64,000 nt of DNA, from contig NZ_ONZF01000006.1 of assembly GCF_900302445.1 (NCBI RefSeq), positions 62,001 to 126,000 of the forward strand, read 5' to 3'. The number at the start of each line of letters is the position of its first letter. Within the stretch, counting starts at the first letter, position 1. Shown piece after piece: positions 58,542-64,000 of this stretch. A program made the translations under genes and the position numbers. The stretch comes from Palleronia abyssalis. Lineage in GTDB: Bacteria > Pseudomonadota > Alphaproteobacteria > Rhodobacterales > Rhodobacteraceae. The notes under the pieces are model-generated. The model had not been told where the DNA came from and did no database searches. It was given only the letters and a program-made list of their open reading frames with translations.

Positions 58542-59221
58542 CGTCCCGCGATCCGCCGCGCCACCCGCGCCGACAGCCATTCCGAGACCAGAAGCGCCCC
58601 CATGGCCACGCCCACGGAGACGGCGACCAGCTTCAGTGCCTCGACCTCGCCGCCGGGCACTTGCAAGAAGGTGTAGATCGCGGTGGGCAGGGTCCGCGTC
58701 TCTCCGGGGATGTTGGAGACGAAAGTGATCGTCGCACCGAACTCGCCCATCGCCTTGGCGAAGGCCAGCACCGCGCCCGTCAGGATCCCCGGCAGGATCA
58801 GCGGCAGCGTGACCGTGACGAAGACCCACGCCCGCGGCGCCCCCAGTGTGCGTGCCGCATCCTCCAGCTTGGGGTCCACCGCCTCGATCGACAGGCGGAT
58901 GGCGCGGACCATCAAGGGAAACGCCATGACCCCTGCCGCCAGCGCCGCCCCGGTCCAGCGGAAGGCGAACAGCGTGCCAATGGTCCCCAGCGGTCCCTGC
59001 GGGCCGAGCGCCAGAAGCAGCAAATAGCCCGTCACCACCGGCGGCAGGATCAGCGGCAGCAGGACCATTCCGTTCAGCACCTGCTTGCCCGGGAACGACC
59101 AGCGCGCCAGGGCGTGCGCCACGAACAGTCCCAGGGGCAGGCTGGCCACGGTCGCCCAGAACGACACCTTCAGCGACAGCCACAAGGCCGCCTGCGCTTC
59201 GGGGCCTAGCCAGAAGGTCAC
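58538..59221 (-). CDS. modB: Molybdate ABC transporter permease
   Basis: 227 residues, about six membrane helices. Typical ModB start FWLGPEAQAALWLSLKVSFW, LLPLILPPVVTGYLLL, and the EAA-like loop with RTLGAPRAWVFVTVTLPLILP that contacts ModC, followed by GEFGATITFVSNIPGETRTL. ATGA overlaps on both sides with modA and modC. Confidence 0.96.
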   Translation of the reverse strand: MTFWLGPEAQAALWLSLKVSFWATVASLPLGLFVAHALARWSFPGKQVLNGMVLLPLILPPVVTGYLLLLALGPQGPLGTIGTLFAFRWTGAALAAGVMAFPLMVRAIRLSIEAVDPKLEDAARTLGAPRAWVFVTVTLPLILPGILTGAVLAFAKAMGEFGATITFVSNIPGETRTLPTAIYTFLQVPGGEVEALKLVAVSVGVAMGALLVSEWLSARVARRIAGR

Positions 59222-59967
59222 TCCAGCACCTCGAACCCCTCTGCGGCGAAGATCTCCGACGCCTCCGGGCCTTCGAGGTAATCGAGGAACGCGATGGCCC
59301 CATCCCCGCCCCCGTCGATCGCGGCCGCGGGATAGCGGATGGACGGGTGCAGCGCGGGGTCGAAGCGCGCCAGCACACGGACGCGCGGTTCAGCCGCCGC
59401 GTCCGTGGCATAGACGACGCCCAGCGGCGCCGCGCCGATCGCCACCAGCGCCAGCGCCGCGCGGACGTTGTCGACCTCGGCCACACGGGGGGCCAGCGCA
59501 CCCCAGAGATCCAGCGCCTCGAACGCGGCGCGGCCGTAGATGCCCGCGGGCACCGCCTCGGTCAGGGCCATGGCAAGGCGCCCCGATCCCAGCCGGTCCA
59601 GCAGCCCCGCATCCAGCGCCACCTCGGGACCCGTGCGGCCGATCAGGACCAGCGCGTTGCCCAAAAGGTCGCGACGCGTACCGGGGATCACCCGATCAGC
59701 CACCGCGTCCATCCACTCGGAATTGGCCGAGACGAACACATCCGCCGGCGCCCCCGCCCCGATCTGGCGCGCCAGCGCCGAGGACCCGGCATAGACCAGC
59801 CGCAGATCGTAGCCCGTCGCCCCCTCGAACGCGGGCGCGGCGCGGTCCAGCGCGGTCTTGAGGCTGGAGGCCGCGAAGACGGTGACGGTCTGGGCCATCG
59901 CGGCGCCGGGCACCAGTAGGCACAGAAGGGCAACGCGCAGCATCAACAGGACGGGGGGACGGGACAT
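59218..59967 (-). CDS. modA: Molybdate-binding periplasmic protein
   Basis: 249 residues from ATG 59967: signal peptide (LRVALLCLLVPGAAMA), then TVFAASSLKTALDRAAPAFE, SSALARQIGAGAPADVFVSA (oxyanion site Ser residues) and RYPAAAIDGGGDGAIAFLDY. It captures molybdate or tungstate in the periplasm for ModBC. It lies 38 bases downstream of modE on the same strand; a Mo-box-like sequence covers the end of modE. Confidence 0.95.
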   Translation of the reverse strand: MSRPPVLLMLRVALLCLLVPGAAMAQTVTVFAASSLKTALDRAAPAFEGATGYDLRLVYAGSSALARQIGAGAPADVFVSANSEWMDAVADRVIPGTRRDLLGNALVLIGRTGPEVALDAGLLDRLGSGRLAMALTEAVPAGIYGRAAFEALDLWGALAPRVAEVDNVRAALALVAIGAAPLGVVYATDAAAEPRVRVLARFDPALHPSIRYPAAAIDGGGDGAIAFLDYLEGPEASEIFAAEGFEVLE

Positions 59968-60003
59968 GCGCAGACTGTCACCCCGGCGCGGGCGGACGGC
60001 AAG

Positions 60004-60027
60004 CGTTATTTTCCGCCGGACATATCG
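60004..60027. promoter_or_regulatory. Mo-box-like ModE operator in front of modA
   Basis: CGTTATTTT, 6 bases, GACATATCG: two 9-base halves with the exact spacing of the E. coli ModE site (CGTTATATA-N6-TATATAACG). The left half matches 7 of 9 and the right half 6 of 9 positions. It lies 37-60 bases upstream of modA, within the last codons of modE. Confidence 0.5.
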
Positions 60028-60368
60028 CCCAGAAGATCGGCCATCCGCGCCACCTCGGCGGCGCTGGCCTTTTCGGCGGCCGCCACCGCCCCCGCATAGG
60101 CATCGAGCACCGCGCGCCCCGTGTCCGTCACCTCGGCCCCGCCGCCTTTCGTGCCGCCCCGGGTCGAGATCACCACGGGCTCGCCGAACATCGCGTTCAT
60201 CGTGTCGACAAGTTGCCACGCACGCTTGTAGCTCATGCCCATGGCGCGGCCCGCCGCGGCGATGGATCCCGTCTCGGAGATGCGGCGCAGCAGTTCGGCC
60301 TTGCCGGGGCCGACCATGCCGTGGCCGGGGAAGACAATACGCAGGCGAAGGACGGGCGGCTGAGACAT
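60006..60368 (-). CDS. modE: ModE-type winged-helix regulator lacking the molybdate-binding domain
   Basis: 120 residues from ATG 60368 (MSQPPVLRLRIVFPGHGMVG). This is the ModE/LysR-like DNA-binding domain: GPGKAELLRRISETGSIAAA, AMGMSYKRAWQLVDTMN and the wing GGTKGGGAEVTDTGR, followed by one helix that ends the protein. The tandem molbindin domains that sense molybdate in E. coli ModE (about 260 residues) are missing. It is upstream of modABC on the same strand and probably represses it; how it would sense molybdate is unclear. Confidence 0.88.
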   Translation of the reverse strand: MSQPPVLRLRIVFPGHGMVGPGKAELLRRISETGSIAAAGRAMGMSYKRAWQLVDTMNAMFGEPVVISTRGGTKGGGAEVTDTGRAVLDAYAGAVAAAEKASAAEVARMADLLGDMSGGK

Positions 60369-60477
60369 GCGCGCCACCTTGCCGATGGCGGAACGCGGCG
60401 GCAAGCGGTGGGGGTGGGATGCAACCGGGCGCGGGATCGCGTATGTCCCGCAAATCGCCCCCGCAGGAAGGACGCCC

Positions 60478-61542
60478 ATGGCACACGGGACCACACGATA
60501 CTTCACCTGGGCCTTCGCGGTCACCGCCCTGGGCCTTCTGCTGTCGGTCTGGGTAGGGTGGAGCTTTACCGGAACCGTTCAGGGCACGTTGGGCATCTTC
60601 CTGATCTCGCTGATCCTCGCGGCGCTGGAAATTTCGCTCAGCTTCGACAACGCCATCGTCAACGCCAACGTCTTGAAACGCATGTCGCCCGTCTGGCAGC
60701 GCCGGTTCCTGACCTGGGGGATCCTGATCGCGGTCTTCGGGATGCGCATCATCTTCCCGGTCGCCATCGTCGCCATCGCCGCCGGAACGGGTCCGTGGTC
60801 CGCCGTGGTGCTGGCCGCCGAAAACCCCGCAGAATACGCCCGCATCATGGACGAGGCGCATCCCGACATCGCGGCCTTCGGCGGCACCTTCCTTTTGATG
60901 GTGGCGCTGTCCTTCTTCTTCGACCCCGAGAAAGAGGACCACTGGCTGGGCGGCCTGGAAAAGTTCGTCGCCCGCCACGGCGCAACCCGCGGGACCGACA
61001 TGCTGGTCACGGTGGCGGTGCTTCTGGGCGTATCGCAGTTCTTTCCCGAGGCCGAGGCCGGGCGGTTCCTGACCATGGCGATGTGGGGCCTTCTGACCTA
61101 TCTCGTCGTGCACGCGCTGGGCGAGGTCCTCGACAGTCGCGGTCCGGAAACGGTTGCCGCGGGCGGCGGTCTTGGCGCGTTCCTGTATCTGGAAATGCTG
61201 GACGCCAGCTTCTCGTTCGACGGGGTGATCGGTGCCTTCGCGCTGACGCAGAACCTGTTCGTCATCGCCATCGGTCTGGGGATCGGGGCGATGTATGTCC
61301 GTTCGATGACCATCATGCTGGTCGAGAAAGGGACACTGTCGGAATACCGGTTCCTGGAACACGGGGCGTTCTATGCGATTCTCGTCTTGGCGGTCATCAT
61401 GTTCCTTCAGCCGCTGATGCACATCCCCGAGGTGGTGACCGGGGGCCTTGGCATCGCGCTGATCGCGGCGGCGCTGATGTCTTCGATCCGGTGGAACCGC
61501 AAGAAGATCGCCCTCGACGCGGCCGCCCCCGAGGCGGGGTGA
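60478..61542 (+). CDS. TerC-like DUF475-family membrane protein
   Basis: 354 residues, about nine hydrophobic helices. TerC/DUF475 signatures are ALEISLSFDNAIVNANVLKR and the symmetric LEMLDASFSFDGVIGAFALT, both with the acidic residues thought to bind metal. Members affect metal homeostasis or tellurite resistance; some load Mn into exported proteins. Start at 60478 after AGGAAGG. Divergent from modE. Confidence 0.87.
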   Translation: MAHGTTRYFTWAFAVTALGLLLSVWVGWSFTGTVQGTLGIFLISLILAALEISLSFDNAIVNANVLKRMSPVWQRRFLTWGILIAVFGMRIIFPVAIVAIAAGTGPWSAVVLAAENPAEYARIMDEAHPDIAAFGGTFLLMVALSFFFDPEKEDHWLGGLEKFVARHGATRGTDMLVTVAVLLGVSQFFPEAEAGRFLTMAMWGLLTYLVVHALGEVLDSRGPETVAAGGGLGAFLYLEMLDASFSFDGVIGAFALTQNLFVIAIGLGIGAMYVRSMTIMLVEKGTLSEYRFLEHGAFYAILVLAVIMFLQPLMHIPEVVTGGLGIALIAAALMSSIRWNRKKIALDAAAPEAG

Positions 61543-61573
61543 CCGCTGCGCGCCGCGCGCTAGGTCGCGCGGC

Positions 61574-62056
61574 ATGGAACACGTTATCTTCGACGCCGAA
61601 ACTGAGCGCCCCGACGGGTGGGAGATGGTCTCGGACCGGGTTATGGGCGGCGTCAGCAACGGCGCGCTGGCGGTCGAACAGGTCGGCGGGCGTCCAGCGC
61701 TGCACCTGACCGGCACGGTCCGCCTGGAAAACGACGGCGGCTTTCTTCAGATGGCCCGCGATCTGGACCCGGCGGACGGCTGGGACGGAATGTCCCTGAC
61801 CGTCTTCGGCAATGGCGAGTCATACAACCTGCACTTGCGCACCCAAGACCTGTCGCGCCCCTGGCAATCCTTCCGCGCGACCTTCACGGCGCCCGCCGCG
61901 TGGACCACCCACCGCATCGCCTTCGCCGATCTGACGCCCCACCGGACCGACGCCAGCTTCGACCCCAAGGCCCTGTCCCGCATGGGTCTGGTTGCCATCG
62001 GGCGGGCGTTTCGGGCCGACCTGGCGCTGGCCCATGCGAGCCTTTGGCGGCGGTAA
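61574..62056 (+). CDS. CIA30-family protein
   Basis: 160 residues, a single CIA30 (complex I intermediate-associated protein 30) beta-sandwich: WEMVSDRVMGGVSNGALAVE, GGFLQMARDLDPADGWDGMS, YNLHLRTQDLSRPWQSFRAT and the final RMGLVAIGRA. Bacterial members have no signal peptide and no proven role; an assembly function is only inferred from the mitochondrial homologue. It lies 31 bases after the DUF475 gene and 61 bases before the BCCT gene, same strand. Confidence 0.87.
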   Translation: MEHVIFDAETERPDGWEMVSDRVMGGVSNGALAVEQVGGRPALHLTGTVRLENDGGFLQMARDLDPADGWDGMSLTVFGNGESYNLHLRTQDLSRPWQSFRATFTAPAAWTTHRIAFADLTPHRTDASFDPKALSRMGLVAIGRAFRADLALAHASLWRR

Positions 62057-62117
62057 AGCCTGTCCCCCCGGCCAAACGCCCTATGTCGCAAGGCTGTTAT
62101 TGTTCGGAGTGCCAGAC

Positions 62118-63767
62118 ATGAACAGCCTCGCCAAGCGCCTGGGCTTAAGGACCGATCCCACGATTTTCTTCGTCTCTGCCGCCATCATGATCGTGGCGGT
62201 GGTCGCCCTGTCGGTCTTTCCCGGCCCCATCGGCACCGCGTTCGAGGGCGCGCGTGGCTGGATCGTCGCAAAGCTGGGCTGGTTCTTCATCCTGGGCGTG
62301 AACGTGTGGCTGGGGTTCTTGCTGTTCGCCGCGTTCTCCTCCTACGGGCATATCAAGCTGGGCGGGCCGGACGCGAAGCCCGAGTACAACAACCTCAGCT
62401 GGTTCACGATGCTGTTCGCGGGCGGCATCGGCACGGTCCTGATGTTCTGGGGCGTGGCCGAGCCGATCTCGCATTTCTCCACCCCGCCGGTCGCGGGGGT
62501 CGAGCCCTTCAGCCCCGAGGCCGCGAACGACGCCATCGCCATCGCGAACTATCACCTGGCACTGCACACCTGGACGATCTTCGCGCTGCCGGGTCTGGCC
62601 TTCGCTTATTGCATCTATCGCTACCACCTGCCGGTGCGCGTCAGCTCGGTCTTCTGGCCGCTGCTGGGCGAGCGGATCAACGGCCCCATCGGCAAGACCA
62701 TCGACATCTTCGCCGTTCTGGGCACCGTGTTCGGGGTGGCGGTCTCGCTGGGCCTGGGCACCAGCCAGATCGCCGCGGGGCTGGAATCGCTGTTCGGCTG
62801 GCCCGACGGCACGCCCCTTCGGCTGGCGATCCTTGGCGTGCTGACATGCGTCGCCGTGACCTCGATCGTGGCGGGGCTGGATCGGGGCGTGAAGCTTCTG
62901 TCGAACATCAATATCGGCATGGCCGTCGGGCTGATGATCTTCATCCTGATCACCGGATCGACCCTGTTCCTGCTGCGGGGCATCGTTCAGACCTTCGGGA
63001 TCTACGTTACCAACCTGCCGCGCTTCGCCTTCTGGAACGACATGATGGCCGGCTACCTGCCCGCCACCGATGACTGGGGCTGGCAAGGGTCTTGGACGGT
63101 GTTCTACTGGGCGTGGACCGTCACCTGGTCGCCCTTCATCGGCCTGTTCGTCGCGCGTATCTCCAAGGGGCGGACGATCCGCGAGTTCGTGCTGGGCGTA
63201 CTGTTCGCGCCGTCGATCTTCACCATCGTGTGGTTCTCGATCTTCGGCTGGGCCGCCATGGGCATCGACGGCATCGGCGAGGAGATGCGCCAGCAACTGG
63301 GCGCGGATGCCGGACGCATCTCGGAAGCGGTATCCAACAGCGTGCCGCTGGCGATGTTCGCCTTCCTCGAAAGCTTCCCGCTCACCAGCTTCGTGCAGGG
63401 CGTGGCCATCGTGATCGTGGCAATCTTTTTCGCCACCTCGTCGGACTCGGCCTCGCTGGTCGTCGACATGCTGTGTTCAGGCGAACCCGAAGCAGGCCCC
63501 GTGCGCCAGCGCCTGTTCTGGGGCCTGGCCGAAGGGGGCGTCGCCGCGGCACTGATGATCCTGGCGGGCGACGAGGCCCTGAACGCGCTACAACAGGTCA
63601 TCACCGTGATCGGCCTGCCGATCTTCGTGCTGGTTTGCCTGATGGTGGTGTCGATGATCGTCGCCTTCAGCCGCGAGACGATCGAACGGGTCGAGATCCA
63701 CGCCCCAGACCGCCCCGATTTCGCGCGCGACCCGGACGCAACGGACGGCGGGTCCACCCGGTCTTAA
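62118..63767 (+). CDS. BCCT-family betaine/choline/carnitine transporter
   Basis: 549 residues, twelve predicted helices. Family hallmarks: LFAGGIGTVLMFWGVAEPIS, HLALHTWTIFALPGLAFAYC, and the signature TVFYWAWTVTWSPFIGLFVA followed by RISKGRTIREF. The Trp-rich site binds the quaternary ammonium of glycine betaine, choline, carnitine or DMSP; which one cannot be decided. Short acidic C-terminal tail, so strong osmosensing like BetP is less likely. Start at 62118 after GGAG. Confidence 0.93.
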   Translation: MNSLAKRLGLRTDPTIFFVSAAIMIVAVVALSVFPGPIGTAFEGARGWIVAKLGWFFILGVNVWLGFLLFAAFSSYGHIKLGGPDAKPEYNNLSWFTMLFAGGIGTVLMFWGVAEPISHFSTPPVAGVEPFSPEAANDAIAIANYHLALHTWTIFALPGLAFAYCIYRYHLPVRVSSVFWPLLGERINGPIGKTIDIFAVLGTVFGVAVSLGLGTSQIAAGLESLFGWPDGTPLRLAILGVLTCVAVTSIVAGLDRGVKLLSNINIGMAVGLMIFILITGSTLFLLRGIVQTFGIYVTNLPRFAFWNDMMAGYLPATDDWGWQGSWTVFYWAWTVTWSPFIGLFVARISKGRTIREFVLGVLFAPSIFTIVWFSIFGWAAMGIDGIGEEMRQQLGADAGRISEAVSNSVPLAMFAFLESFPLTSFVQGVAIVIVAIFFATSSDSASLVVDMLCSGEPEAGPVRQRLFWGLAEGGVAAALMILAGDEALNALQQVITVIGLPIFVLVCLMVVSMIVAFSRETIERVEIHAPDRPDFARDPDATDGGSTRS

Positions 63768-63771
63768 CCCT

Positions 63772-63797
63772 CGCGCGGGCATATCCCGTCCCGCGCG
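63772..63797 (+). terminator. Hairpin after the BCCT transporter gene
   Basis: A perfect 8-bp stem CGCGCGGG / CCCGCGCG with a 10-base loop, 5 bases beyond the stop. No T-run follows. Confidence 0.45.
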
Positions 63798-63868
63798 CAG
63801 ATCGACCTACAGCGAGACTTCGGAAGGGCTTGTCCGGCCTGGCAATCGGACCCGCCTGTCCCAAAGTT

Positions 63869-64000
63869 TCACCGGTGGAACGAAAGGCCGGGGGTGACGC
63901 CCCGTCCGAACCATTCTCGCAAACGATCTATGGCGGCGCCGCCACCTTCGATCACATTGCAGATGAAATGCGGATGACAGCCCGGCACCGATGCGGTGAC
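63869..64000 (-). CDS. Possible C-terminal end of a gene running off the right edge
   Basis: A minus-strand frame is open from the window edge to a TGA at 63871-63869 and reads 43 residues (including GCHPHFICNVIEGGG and RLREWFGRG). It ends about 100 bases from the convergent BCCT gene, a normal place for a gene end. However, its third-position GC is lower than in neighbours, a second frame is also open, and I recognise no family. Confidence 0.3.
   Translation of the reverse strand, partial: VTASVPGCHPHFICNVIEGGGAAIDRLREWFGRGVTPGLSFHR

Noticed and set aside
57468-59501. 677-codon frame ending with ModC
   Set aside because: Only the part from 58541 is ModC; the upstream part is a wrong-frame reading of modB.
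59968-61716. Upstream part of the open frame ending with ModA
   Set aside because: Crosses modE and is antisense to the TerC-like gene; modA has a clear signal peptide start at 59967.

Overview
The window reads as a chromosomal segment of a high-GC alphaproteobacterium of the order Rhodobacterales (Roseobacter/Rhodobacter group). This rests on the opgG-opgI-opgH-opgC order, the methylsuccinyl-CoA dehydrogenase of the ethylmalonyl-CoA pathway, the ptsH/EIIA/rapZ/short hprK/chvG/chvI/pckA block, a TAXI-type TRAP transporter with DUF1850, a Hint-domain protein, and dense packing with many ATGA overlaps and tiny convergent gaps. I see no phage, insertion sequence, CRISPR array or rRNA. One tRNA (Trp) is present. 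Only one gene-free stretch exceeds 300 bases (41040-41342).

Layout. 0-6 kb: the left edge ends an apparent ureide-catabolism locus ((S)-ureidoglycine aminohydrolase, allE), followed by the minus-strand osmoregulated periplasmic glucan operon opgG-opgI-opgH-opgC. A divergent alpha/beta hydrolase fused to a membrane domain comes next. 7.4-9.9 kb: a quorum-sensing locus luxR-luxI-luxR, all on the minus strand. 10-13.5 kb: TAXI TRAP transporter (binding protein, DUF1850, fused permease). 13.5-18.6 kb: RND efflux pump and adaptor with a divergent TetR regulator and a clear palindromic operator. 18.6-23.9 kb: treS-maltokinase fusion and glgE, i.e. trehalose to maltose-1-phosphate to alpha-glucan. 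24-31 kb: DUF3140, tRNA-Trp, a YciF-like ferritin-fold protein, a ZntB/CorA transporter, EF-Tu, a lipoprotein and ParC. 31-36 kb: SH3 protein, twin-TM protein, cobalamin adenosyltransferase, etfBA, hydroxybutyryl-CoA dehydrogenase. 36-43 kb: DedA, HPr, EIIA, RapZ, HprK, ChvG/ChvI and PEP carboxykinase. 43-50 kb: a repetitive acidic PRC-barrel protein, TauE/SafE, Mcd, an SH3 protein, a 2-hydroxyacid dehydrogenase and a PAS-like protein. 50-57 kb: panBC, Hint protein, rpsD, a K+-channel-like protein, SDR, HisC, extensin-like protein and an ExoY-like sugar transferase. 57-64 kb: modEABC, a TerC-like DUF475 protein, CIA30 and a BCCT transporter.

How it fits together. Two themes recur. The first is osmotic and envelope stress: periplasmic glucans, trehalose/alpha-glucan, BCCT uptake, the YciF-like protein and ChvG/ChvI. 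The second is C2/C4 acyl-CoA carbon flow: cobalamin adenosyltransferase supplies AdoCbl for mutases, ETF accepts electrons from acyl-CoA dehydrogenases such as Mcd, Hbd handles (S)-3-hydroxybutyryl-CoA, and PckA opens gluconeogenesis beside the HPr/HprK switch.

No wholly new multi-gene system stands out. The best second-look items are the 9-10-residue-repeat PRC-barrel protein, the two-receptor quorum locus with a C-terminally extended LuxI, the hydrolase/membrane fusion next to the glucan operon, a ModE without a molybdate-sensing domain but with a Mo-box-like site, and the DUF1850-TAXI unit.
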